From: Chionis minor
Lineage: Eukaryota > Chordata > Aves > Charadriiformes > Chionididae
Length of the DNA: 64,000 nt
Direction of reading: 5' to 3'
NCBI GenBank assembly: GCA_013398295.1
Contig: VZSF01001081.1
Coordinates: forward strand, 200,992-264,991
Position numbers and translations under genes: made by a program. Shown here in pieces: positions 40,483-52,400 of the stretch; positions within the stretch are counted from its first letter, which is position 1; each line of letters starts with the position of its first letter. Under the pieces are notes generated by a model. It worked only from the letters and a program-made list of their open reading frames with translations. It was not told where the DNA came from and made no database searches.

Positions 40483-42304
40483 TTTAAGGTAAAATACCAC
40501 TAATATTTTTTAAATTATTATTTGAATCAAACGAATGGGCTGTCAAAAACATCTGGCTCTGAAATATACTTCTACTGGGAACCAACATTTCTGTTATGAG
40601 CTAATGGCCCATTCAGAGAAATGAAGTCTGGGGAAAAGTATGTTATCTAAATGGAAATTTGAAAGCATATTCTGAGATGACAGGAAAAGGGTCAAAATTT
40701 AGAGTTTAAGACAGCGAGATCTTAATTTATTATTAAATTGTATTAGTATAACACTGCATTTCATCTGGTTTGGGCCATCATTTTCATTAGAATTAGAGAA
40801 ACATGACAGACAGATAGTACCTACCTCAAAAAAAAAAACCCCCAAATTAAATATATAACAAAAATCAAATACTTGCTTTCTTAATAGTGCTGAGTAAGCC
40901 ACTAAGTGTCTCTGGAAATGTTTCCCTTCTTCTCCTGGTGTCTGACAGGGCTTTATCTGCCCTACATACTCTATTTCCAGATCTTGAATTTCTGAACTAC
41001 ATCTTTAGAGATGAAGCGGGAGTAGAAATTACTTCATTACTTCAGGTAGCTTTAGTACAAAGTGAATAACCCTGCCATGTGAATAAACTCCTGCTTCTGG
41101 CAGCAGGGCAGAGCTTTCTCAACAATATATCAAGTTGGTTAAAGCATTTGGAGATGGGGTATCTCTTTTTTCATCTTTGTCACTGTTGATTCCTTACTTA
41201 TTATACAAAGTAGAAGAGATTCCTATCCCAAAATCCCATATGGTCAGGTGGGAATGGCTGTTTTCTTGATTATGGGTCAGGGAGGAAAAGTGTTGAGTTC
41301 ACTGAAGGAACTGAATTGTTCTGCAATGGATTGACCATTGAAATGTTGAAATGGTGTTGGCACCATTTCAACTTCTTTTTTTTCCAGACGAAACTGTTTG
41401 CTGAGTTTCACCCCACTTTGCTGCTAGCCCTGGTCAAACAAAACTGCTTATTTTGGCAAGTGGCTTATTTGGTGGAAATTGTCCACCAATACTGACACTA
41501 TCTTCCCCCAAACCAAGCCGTATTCTGCCTTTCTGCATTTGTTTATCCGGTTTGATTTATACTTCAGCTTTTTAGAAGCAAGCTTAAAATGCCTGTGCAG
41601 CCTCTTTTCATAAGAGGGGAGTTTCAGCTGTGAGTCCTAAGTGCCGCAAAAACACAGGTAGTAAATAAGAACAGGACAGGCAAATCATCTCTTCTCCAAC
41701 TCCCCGTGACATTCCTGGCACAAAGATCATTTATCTTACCTCTCTACGGCTATAATCTTTATCCCTCTAATCTTTATCAACTTTCTCCTGCAAAATGCTG
41801 AAATCATTGAGAAAAACACCTGCAATACAACATCTGGGAAAATTTGCTATTACCTCAAGCTCATGGACCCAAAAAGGAACTCTTTTTCCCTCCCACTCTC
41901 CTGAATATTTCTGCTTTCCCTCCTCGGTAGATGTCTTCTCAGGCCGTTGCCACCCCTCCTTCACTTGCTTCCTCATAGCCAGTTGTCTGACTCTCTCACA
42001 TGCACAGAGATGCCCAAACCGGTCATACAGGTTCACACGATTTTGATCGCTGTATTCATTGCCTGTAAATCTAATTCTTTCTAACCTTGACCTTTATCAG
42101 AAGGCCATCCTTTGTCCCCCTGCCAGCAAGTTCAATGTATTTGCAACATGGCGTATGAAAGTAGAAAACCCTAACTCTCTTCCAGCAGCACACAAGGAGC
42201 ACATGCTTCCTTCTTCTTTCCCGTGCGTGCTTATCTCTCCTCCCTAAGGTGAAACTCCCGCACCACCTCTCCTGGTTTCAGGTGTAATCATAAACCAGCT
42301 GAAG
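40483..42304 (+). other. Intron-like interval upstream of the putative internal promoter
   Basis: Non-coding. It contains the 12-bp perfect hairpin at 41345. From about 41760 to 42300 the plus strand becomes pyrimidine-rich and CpG rises slightly on the approach to the candidate promoter. No exon is supported. Confidence 0.4.
41345..41372. repeat. Perfect 12-bp inverted repeat (4-base loop)
   Basis: gttgaaatggtg, ttgg, caccatttcaac form a perfect stem, followed on the plus strand by 'ttc' and a T8 run. The hairpin-plus-T-tract layout resembles a terminator or short hairpin RNA end. No promoter or flanking RNA gene was recognised. Confidence 0.85.
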
Positions 42305-42324
42305 GCAATTATGGGTAATGTAGT
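42305..42324 (-). promoter_or_regulatory. ZNF143/Staf (SBS)-like promoter element
   Basis: The plus strand reads gcaattatgggtaatgtagt, whose reverse complement is close to the SBS consensus ACTACAATTCCCAGAATGC (ACTACA, then CCCA, then a GC end, with one extra base near the end). This motif is typical of TATA-less vertebrate promoters, and it lies 245 bp upstream of the ATG-donor junction at 42571. Confidence 0.4.
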
Positions 42325-42329
42325 TCCAT

Positions 42330-42571
42330 CGCTCCCTCCTGCCAGTTTGAACAAGTGGTGCTAGGTACCTGCTAGACTGCACATTCCAGCAGGCATTGCT
42401 CAGCACCCTTAAGAGGGAGGCTCACCAGGTGTGCTCCCAGCACCGACCTGAACCCTGAGCACGCTGGAGTTTTTCAAAGCTGGAGCAAGAATAAGTGCTC
42501 CTTCAACAGTGCTGATGTCTCGAGCAACAACATAATTTGGATCTAGGAGAAAACTCTTAGTTTCCAGAATG
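42330..42571 (+). other. Candidate alternative first exon ending in ATG|GTGAGT
   Basis: The segment has no TATA box, is richer in G+C than its surroundings and lies just downstream of the SBS-like element; the transcription start is not defined. It ends ttccagaATG|gtgagt. The ATG (42569-42571) has A at -3. If spliced to the phase-0 exon at 62069, the next base would be G, a strong Kozak context, and the protein would begin M followed by EENTSSSG. That phase agreement is the main support. With no transcript evidence, it may equally be a chance ATG next to a donor-like sequence, or the exon could join other exons. Confidence 0.3.
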
Positions 42572-45500
42572 GTGAGTTTGCTATTTTTCTTTCTTTTGAT
42601 GTTTTTGTCTAAAATACTTTGGAAGGGCTAAAATGTTGGAGTAATTTTTTACCAAGTACTAATTCTGCAGTCCAATACCCTCCTTTTGGCCGTAGCCAAC
42701 GCCAGGTGCCTCTGGAGAAGGTACAGGACCCGTGTACTTTTTGAATTGCACGATATTGTACCCTCGGGTGGTTTGGGATGTGTGGAGAAAGGCATGGTGC
42801 TTGCTAAGTGCTGGTGATGGCCTTTCCTGAGAGCGTGAGTAATGGTGAGCCTCTCACAATTTAAAATCAACCAATATTAACCTAGCTTTATCTGTCTTTT
42901 TCTGTTGTGAAATAAGCTGCTGTAGTTATGTACGTGTGTGTGTGCGTGCATGTGTGCGGTCTGTTTTTTTTTTGTTTGGGTTTTTTTGTTGTTTGGTTTG
43001 GTTTGGTTTTATTGAGGAACTATATAAATTGAAATACTCCTCTTCCCGCATGCAGCAGTTGGACTGGCCCCTGGCTTTGTGCACTGGGGATCAGGAGTGT
43101 GCAATAGTGTCTGAACACTGCATAATGCTCCTCCCTGCTTACAAGGCAGCTATTAGAAACCAGAAAAATAGAGTTTAAAGAGCACAGATACTTCTGAAAT
43201 TTAAAATATTTGTTCTCTGTTAAATACTTGAAAGGTAATATCTCTAGGCTAAATGGAGGCAAGACCTATCATGCTGACAAACATTGAACCAAATCTCTTT
43301 ATGGCTAAAAAATGGCAAGCAGAGCTGCCCAGTTTGTTTAAAAATAGAAACATTTAAATGAAAGACAAGAAAGAAACAGCTCTTGTTCTCTTCCCAACTG
43401 TTATTACCACTCAGCTAATAACACCTCTTCATTGATACAGATTTCTCTTTTTGAGGAGACAGGTTCAAAATCTGAACAGCTTGGGAATAATTTTTGCCTG
43501 GCTTTAGTACAAAATGGCAATAGACACCCTCCTGAGTAAGTGACAGAGGGAGGAAAGGATAGAGGGGATCATTTGTACCCAGTAAATCTTGGGGACGTGC
43601 AAGTTGCCACATTGGCAACACTTTCCCTAGCCCAAAACCATGTATTTGATAGTGGTTAACGTGAAATGCTCCAATGCAGAACTTGCACACTGAAACCAAT
43701 TGCACAGTGTCTGCGTTGGGTGGGAGATATACAATGGCATTTACAACACAAGTACAAGCTCGTTATTGTCATGCTAGAAGCCATAAAATAGTGTTTACCT
43801 TGAGTACATTAAAAATGAGGAATACCTACAGTCGTATTCACTAAACTATATGGTACAACAATATCCTGTGGGAATGTGTTCAGCAGCCTAATTATATGTT
43901 GCAATAGAAGGCTTATTGAGCATTTAAATGTTTGGTTTAAAATGTCGCGCTGTCTCTCTTCCCCTCCCCCCCTTTTCTCCCCTTATTATGACAATGGTTA
44001 ATTGGGTTCAATTGCACTCTTCTTTAAGTTATTCAACTTCCTTTTAACTCTTTATCACAGTGATTTTTAGCCTGTGGCCCAGGAATATTTGTGTTTGGCG
44101 GACTGTCTCCGAGAGATTTCTATGAAGGGTATCAAAGGGAAGAAAAAACTTTGAAATTTACTACCTCTGAAGTTGGATGTCTTCCCTCTCTCTTTTCCAC
44201 AACAGATAAACTCAAGCTTCTTGAGAAACTACACGTGTTTATGCTACTGTAAACTTGGCATAAGTCCCCGCAGGGAAGTCCACCCTTGAAATACAAATAC
44301 AAAAAAGGTGGAAGAAACACCAAGAGCACATAAAATGCAGAAAAATAAATCATGTTGCTGTAAAAGCCGGAAGACTGGCTTTTTGGACAAAACAGCCAGT
44401 TAGTCAACCTAGTGGTGGTCTCTAAAGAATGTCCTGTCTGAAGAGCTGAGCTTTACAGTAGCGGTAGCTGCTGTACGGCAGACTTCTGCACCCCAAACTA
44501 TGGTGTGTACTTGCAAAAAAATTTGTAAAGGAATAAGCATAGCTCTGTTTGGAACTCTAGGCTCTTTCATCCCTTCTCCTACAAAATACTGCATAGGATC
44601 CTGAGTTACCTCACAGATCCCATCGTGGGAAAAGGAACATGATTGGAGAGGAGAAAAGGAGCTATTTCACCAGCATCCCTTTCCTGACGTTCCCATACTC
44701 TGCTGCTACCACTAAAAGTTTAGTCTAATTTGACCTTCTATCTTTTTAACTGCTTGTTCTATGGAAGCCTTCTCCTCTCATCTCTTACCTTCTTTCTTGA
44801 GTTCTTTTCAGTTCTTTTCCTTCAACTCTGTATTTTCAGAAGTAGATAGGGTTTTTTTTTCAGAAACTGAATTCTGGAGCAAATATGAGCCCATATACTC
44901 ATGGAAAACATATATGTGTTGGCTTTGTAATATTTTATCATATATTCTTCTGCTTCTCAATACAGACCAGTATCTTATTAGCATTTCTGCAAATTAAGCA
45001 AACATCATTATTAAACTGCTGAGGATCACACTTAAACTTTTTCTAAGAATCTACAACTGGTTTAGAAATCAACGTGTGTGATTAATTTTAAATTGCTCCT
45101 CCAAAAGCACCTCTTCATGTTGTTATCGACAGCAAACTTAATCTTATGCTGTCCAATTCATTAGGCTTTCAAGTAGTCCTTCATAGTCTGCTCTAGCGTT
45201 AGTGATCTCTGTAATTTCAGTTTATGAGCACAGTCTTATCACTTTCTGCTGGCCTTCCTGTCGCACCCTCCAGAATTTACTCAAAGCACCTATTGTATTG
45301 CCCAATAAGTGGAGGTGTTGGAGCAATTCCCTACCAAGGAGCAGTTGTGAAGTCGGATCAGGGTTTTGAACCACTGAAAACTTCAGAGAACAATTTTTAT
45401 AGCTTGCCACAAGTGATGTTTTGGGCTCTGTTTTGGCGTGCTCATGGTGGAGAGAAAAAGCTTTAGGTTTGGATGTAACCAGACATCCTTTTCAAGGAAT

Positions 45501-48500
45501 TTTATAGGAGACATATACTGCTTAATTCCTGTAACAGTAGGAGTCCTTTCCTTGCGTAGCTGAGCGTCACCTCAGGAAGAAGCTGGCTGATTATTTTTTT
45601 GAAAGCTGTGTTACGTATCCCCAAATCCTGCCTCCCCCTTGCTGTGTGCGTATCTTTGCAGGCTGAAATGCTCTGCAAAACCAGTGAGTATTCTGGCAGC
45701 CCAGAAGAGATTCTTCTAGGTCATCTGCTTGGTATATGTATTTACAAAAGACTCTGGATGACAACGTAAACAGTTGAATCTCTTTGCTATTTTCTTCAAC
45801 TTTCTTGATGGGGAAAGGATCTTTTTGAATTGTTAGTGGAAGTCTGCCTTCACTGCTGACTCGGAATACTTAATCTTTGTGTTCCTCTTTACAACATACC
45901 TGTGAGATAGGGAGCTGCCATTTTATTTTGGGTAAGTTCTTGCAGTACGTTTAAGCTGCTGTAATGGCTACCTGCTGCTGAATGGGGCAGTCCCATTTCT
46001 CGTACCTTGCCATTACTTCCCACAGGCCAGCGCAGGTGAACACTGACTCATCGTGCCTGGGCCAGCTCCCTGTGAGACCAGATAAGCACCAGTGTTGACG
46101 CAAAGGAGATGTAGGACTGCTGCTTTCTGGAGCAGCCAGACAGCCACCCACCCGGTCAGATGGCATCCCCAATAGCAGGCTTAGCCTCAAGCGCAATGCC
46201 AGACGATCTCGTCTCTTGTCTGATACCTTAAAAACTTGGGAGATTTGACCCTAGTTCTATCCCAAGCTTGCTCTGAATTAATTGTTTAATCCCTGTCTCT
46301 CTCTCCATGGAGGCATATAATACTTCCCTGCATTAAATGGGAGTTCACAAGTATGTAAATTGATTCTAAAATGTATTGGCTCATACTCTAATCTGGACTG
46401 ACCTCTAGTTAGATATAATGGTATTAATTCAGGTTGCGTCTTTACTTACTAATACAAACTGCCAACAGCCTTGCTTGTCCATTGTGCTAGTCATCTTGCA
46501 ATCATGCCAAAGCAAACAGATCCTTCTCCACTGGCTGCAACAGGCTGTATCACAAAACATTTGTGCAACAACTTGACCAGGAGTTGTTTGAGTTCCCACC
46601 TGAACCTGTGTCTGTAAAAAAAACCCCCAAAAGTTTCACCAGTAGACTCAAAGCTTGTGACCCATCAGTGGCAAATCATACAGCCTAATTTTTGTCCTAT
46701 AATCTAATTGGGACCAAACTTTGGATACGTATTTACATGGAGAATAAGCTGTATTTCTACATGCACTGAGCTGTGTAATTAAAAGGAAATTACTTTGTCT
46801 GAAATAACTGGGGGGAGCGGAGAGGCAGCTGGCAAGACTTTTAGGTAGTTTGTTTTTATTTATACATGATCTCACGCAATACCAACTCTAAGCCCTGAAG
46901 AAAAGCCTATGATGTGATGATAACCTTTTTATGAGTTCGCTCCCTCTGATCCACTAGCCTTAATTTAACAGGATCGCTGTAAAGGTCGAGGGGTGTGACG
47001 CAGCAGGGAGACAAGAATTCTCAATTTATTCATAGTACTGCCCTAATTCCTGCAGCACAAATTGTCACCTGTTGCTCCCTGTGAAATTATAGTGCTATGA
47101 ACATGAGTAATGCTAGTTTGTTCTTCTGCTCAGTGATTTTTTTTTTTCTTTTCTTTTTTTCTTCTTCCTATTTGAAGTTTGGTCTGTTCTTTAGTGTGGA
47201 CACTAGTTCTTCAGCTCTGGACTGAGATTGTTAACTCTCTTCTAATAAGTTGTATACAGCCATCAAGTGAAATGAATAACATCACAAATTCATGTGTGAA
47301 ATCTCATTAGTTTTCCAAGGAAACATCTAACAGTTCTCAGCAGAGGCAGCTTCTGATTGAAGCATTCATAATGTCTGTCTTAAGGGGTGAGAAAAGGAAA
47401 GCTAAACTCAAACCTGTCCCCTCACTTTCTGTGTACAGAAGAAGGAGCAAACCTGTCTAGTCCTACAGATAGATGGTACACAGGACATGGGTTACACTAA
47501 TTGAATCAAGCTTAAAAGCCTGCAAGCTAAACTCCATACAGTTCTGAGGAGAGTGTGGGGAGCTAGCACGGCTTCCTCAGTGAGATAACTACTTTTTTCT
47601 GGAGCACTCAGAAGCGTTATGACTCTGAGTTATGTGTGTGAATCTAGTTGTAAGTTCTTAATGCATGCATCATCCTAACATAAAAAACTTAATTTCTTTA
47701 TCTCATCAGTAGAGAGCAAGAGGTGCATTTAATGGCTCTCAGAGTTACCTTTTTGTCTGCCAGAGCACAGGTACTTATGCTCTGCCAGTTGGATGCCACT
47801 CGCAGTTACTTGCCTGGCTTGAGCTGTTGGGTAGATGCTAATATGGCTCAGCAGAAAAGTGCTACTAATCTGGAAAATATATGAGAGAGCCCTTTGCACC
47901 TTGGAATTCCCTGGTCTATTTTTACCAGTAATGGTTGTACTCCAGTCACAAAAGACACAGGGAGGAGGTACTGTATACACTGTCGACACGCTCCCCAGAA
48001 AAGTAGGAATTTCCCTAGACTTTTCTTCATCTCATGTAGTATATGGCAGCATAAACAGAAAGACAATTTGCTTGAAGTCTGAACTTAATGGAAGTTGCAT
48101 TCACCATCACTGTGATTTCCCGCCCCCGCCCCCCCCCCCTAAGTAATAAATGATCGCAGACTTCTAATTTTGGCTACTGGTCAGTTGTTTTACCTGACAA
48201 ATGCAAACATGGTAGAGGGAAAACAGTGTGGAGGGGGTGTGTGTATATCAGCAATTTTCTGCTATCTGTTTTATGTAACTACACTTTACTTGTGTCTGAT
48301 TTTGACTTGTGATTTCTGCGCATAGCTGCAAAGGGAGACCAAACCTAGCAATGCCAAAGGCTGATTCTCCCAATCTGGAGAATGTGCAGTGAAAGCTCAC
48401 TCTCCCTCCAGACAAAATGTTCATGTATGGATTATGAGTTAAGCCTTAAGTTTTTTTTTAATGCTAATCTCTAAAGAACTTCAAAATGAAATTACTTTTG

Positions 48501-49154
48501 TGGACGCTAGTGATTCAACATACTGAATGATGACGACAGACATTGACTAACAGTTGTAAAATCTTGCTAAAATCAGCAATGTGACATGATTTTGCACTGT
48601 AATAATAAAGTGATCTGAACTAACTTTCACAACAGAACAGTTTAGCTAACTTTGTCAAGACTGTCTGGGCATACGGTCATTTCTGCTTGGTGTGAAGTTG
48701 AGCAGAATGTCCCAAAGTTCTGAAGATTAGAAATTGCACCAAATTAAGACAAATATCTTTACATGTTCTTACTGATGATCTGCTGTCCAATACTTCTCAT
48801 TTCTGGTGGATGTGACATAGCTATACAATAGCTAGCAGAGAAATACTATATTACAGGAGTTTTTTAGACCATGATGATTCAAGTTTTGAGCAAAGTTGTA
48901 CACACTTCTGTTTATTACAGATGAAACAACCTGTAGAAATACAAACCTGGACTGTGATCTCTCAGGAGACAACCTAAACTAACTTCATGCTGGACAACAT
49001 TTCGACGATGTACCACCAGGAAACTTACCAAATTAAAGTTTAGATAAAGCTTTGGAAGCAGAGCATATTTAATCTGAGTTTTGATTTTCGCACCCCGTCC
49101 TTTCTCTTTTTGTACTAGACAGGTCTTTGTTGGAGAATCCAACAAAGAGGGAGT
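42572..49154 (+). other. Intron-like interval
   Basis: Non-coding and AT-rich, with a G/T-rich tract at 42931-43013. A segment near 44059 ('cagtgatttttagcctgtggc') loosely recalls a MER5-like hAT end. C runs occur at about 48121-48140. No gene is supported. Confidence 0.4.
42931..43013 (+). repeat. GT-rich microsatellite followed by (TTTGG)n
   Basis: An imperfect (TG)n with CG/CA interruptions passes into a T run and then tandem TTTGG units at about 42991-43010. Confidence 0.85.
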
Positions 49155-49446
49155 TTTCACAGGGGCATGTAGTGATAGAACAAGGGGTAATGGCTTCAAA
49201 CTGGAAGAGAGGAGATTTAGATTAGATCTCAGGAAGAAATTTTTCACTATGAGGGTGGTGAGGCACTGGAACATGTTGCCCAGGGAAGTTGTGGATGCTC
49301 CATGACTGGAAGTATTCAAGGCCAGGTTCGCTGAGGCCTTGAGCAATCTGGTCTAGTAGGAGATGTTCTTCCCCATAGCAGGGGCATGGAACTAGATGAT
49401 CTTTAAGGTCCCTTCCAACCTAAACCGTTCTATGATTCTATGACTC
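49155..49446 (+). mobile_element. CR1 LINE 3' end
   Basis: This copy is in sense orientation: 'cacaggggcatgtagtgatag' region, 'gaacaaggggtaatggcttc', 'actatgagggtggtgaggca', 'ctggaacatgttgcccagg', 'gaactagatgatctttaagg' and 'tcccttccaacctaaac'. It ends in an ATTCTATG-type tail (ttctatgattctatgactc). It is 5' truncated at about 290 bp. It is one of two plus-oriented copies; the four upstream copies are all minus-oriented. Confidence 0.93.
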
Positions 49447-52400
49447 CTATGTTCTGCAAAAATCTGCTTGTCATCATCAATGACCTGAAGCTTAGAAGAA
49501 TAATTGCCATCAAAGGGAGACTGAAAATCTCATCCAATAAATTGCAGAGCCAGGATTACACGTGTCTGTAGCAAAGAGATACAACAATAGTCTCCTGTCT
49601 CACTACAGTCAAGGAAAACCATCTTGAGTAAAGTAACTTGCCATCACACATCAAGGTGTGTGTTTGATTTGACATTTATAAGTTGAATGTTAAAATGATA
49701 TCCACACATTATGACAGTTGTATACTTTAATCAAGAAACCCCTGACAGTGATGGCAAAGATACACATGTAATGGTAGGAGTGAGCTGCTTGATCTAAACA
49801 GTCTTTCAACTGCACTGTAAATGTGTGTGTATGTTTGTCTTGATAGAAAACCCATAAAATAACAAATCTGGTTGGAAGAAAACACAAACAGTAGAATTTT
49901 GCATATATGATTCTGAAGCGTTTCACATAACACAACACACATTTCAAACCCTTATTATCTTGAGAGGTAGGAGCTTGTTAAAGGTGCAAAACTTGAGACT
50001 TGCTGCCAAGGATGTGAGATGGGTAGGGAAACGCTTTGATCGTCAGAGTCAGTGACCTTTTGGAAAAGCTGTGAACGTTTCCTCCCACATTTCAGTACAA
50101 AATGAGCAAGAACAGTAAACTTAGGAAGATGAAACCAGAAAAAGTGTTTATTTAGGGTTGACGTTAGGAAGGTGTTGCTGAATAAGCTGAATTCTCTGAG
50201 CTAACACATGGCAGGTCCCTTCAGGTTCCTAACTGGGAAAGCCAAAGTACTAAAAAGCTGTTATAAGTTTGGTCTGGATTTCAGCTTGTTTCTCCTGTAA
50301 CCTTGTACCTCATCTCTTTCTGTCTGACGCAAAGGTTACTCTGCTATTACTGATCAGACTGAAACTGGCCAGCTTGAGGAACTCTAGCTTCACAGAGACA
50401 TTGATCCCAAATGAAATGGCCTGTGCTGGTACCTGTAGGGACTTTATATCCTGGGGTGTTTAGTGATATTTTTAGATGGTTGTCTGTTCCTTTCAATTTG
50501 CTACAGCCAATGTACGGGACACTGTTGGTAGCTCCCTCCAGCAGGGAGAGATTTGTCTCTCCTCCTGCAAGACTGGCTGTCAGAAAAACCTCAACTCTAG
50601 GCAGCCCATGAAAATTTCCTTTCAAAGTAATAGTTGTGAAATTAATGTGGTTTTGAATGATGTTTAAGTATTGCAGTGGTCTCAAATCAATTTTCTGTAA
50701 TTTACTTCTGTAGTCTGACAATAGCCTACATAGCAGTTTCACTTCAAGTACCAGGTGATTATTCTTTCTAGTGAATGGAGCATCATATGGCTGCAGAGGT
50801 GGTTTTGGATGACAAACAATGCCTGGGGTTTTTCTGTGTAGGAAGCCAGTGAGGTCAAAGAACTGCAACCTTTTCAGAGATTTAATTGTATAAAATACTG
50901 AGCTTGCTCAGTCTATATGAAATTGGAAGATGGGCATGTGCAGTGTCTGTGAAGGATGAGGCAAAACAAAGGACTGACACCAAGATCTCCACGAGGCTGG
51001 ATGGTGGCCAGGTCTTGCCGGGACTACCATATGAGTGAAAATGAATTTACTGCTGGTAAAAATTCTTGAAGGAGTGCAGGAATGGCTGGAGTTGAAGGGG
51101 CGTTTTTCTTGGGCAGGGGCAATGGGGGGACAGGGACAGACTAGGAGGGAAGCTGGAGATAACATCTTGAAATGTTGTGATTATATCCAAGAGTTACTGA
51201 TCCACAGCCCTCCACTTCTGCTAGAAGGCAGTAACTCCAACTGTGGTGAAAAACAGTAAAGCTTGCTGAGACAGAATAAATAAAATAAAAAAACCTGGGC
51301 ACACAATTTGAACTGATGGAGTATAATCCACAGCGTTCCTGAATTGTTTTCTTGAAGATTTTCTTTAGGGTTATTTGAGAGGCACTGTTTGGGAATTTCA
51401 TAAGTTTGGTTTTAGTCCAACTTTCTAAACAATTTGTAACTGCATCACTCCAGCCATTATTTTTATTTGAGAGTATCAGACAGATTTGTTGGGGCAGATG
51501 AAATTTTTTCATCAACTAAACTGACTATTTTTTTGTGTATAAAAGGATGAAATTTGTGATAATTTAGGATTGGTTCTGGTTTTTTTTCCCCTTTGACATG
51601 TGACTTGAGTGCTTGAGTCACTGACCCCCTCATTTTGTGTCCTGTGCTAAATACCTCCACATCTCTAACACAGTGTCATAGCCAGTGAACCTGTGCGGTG
51701 TTAGGGAAGGAAATAAAAAAGAGGGAAGCAACAGCTTTGTGTCTTCTTTCTCTTCTCACCACTGTCATATTAAATGCAAAGAATAAATAACACTTAGTGC
51801 TTTTCTTCATGGCAAATGGCATGGAAAGGTATTATAGAGCTGAGTGGGGACGGTAGGCACCTATCTGTGTATAGTGCCTGCTTATGCTACTCCTGAGAAA
51901 TTGCAGCGCTCTCAGCTGCTTCGTCAAATTTTGCCCTCAAAAGTCAATGACGTTGGCTCAGAAGGAAGCGCTGGAACCAGTGGGGAGGTAGGGTGCTGGT
52001 AGCAGCCTGAGGCGTAGAGCTGTGAGAAAGAGCAAGATGAAGCTGTGCTGTTGCCTTTGGGGTTGAATAGAGATGATGGGTGATTAAAGGCAGCCTTGGA
52101 TAACATGGGGGACTTCTCTGATATACTGTACAAGCAGTTCATTGATTGATTTTTGGAGGTCAGCCAACTGGCTGGTGAGAACCTCAGGAATGGTTTCTGC
52201 CCCTGACCTCTCCAGGGAGGCAGGACAATGCAATATGCATCCTTAAAATGCTTCCAGTGGGTAATACTATCTATCACAGTATAACAGTGTGGTTTTCCTG
52301 GATGGGAAAAATAGCTTTCCATGGAGTTATTGCATCAGGCTGATGGTATACATCACCAGAGGGAGAACTGCTGCTGCAAAGACAGTTGGACACTGTGATG

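Noticed and set aside
108..42528. Shared 12-mer gtctcgagcaac at 108-119 and 42517-42528
   Set aside because: Many shared 12-mers are expected by chance in 64 kb, and the flanks do not extend the match.
50347..50868. 173-codon minus-strand open frame
   Set aside because: I checked for retroviral, transposase and zinc-finger motifs and found none. There are no flanking LTRs or inverted repeats.
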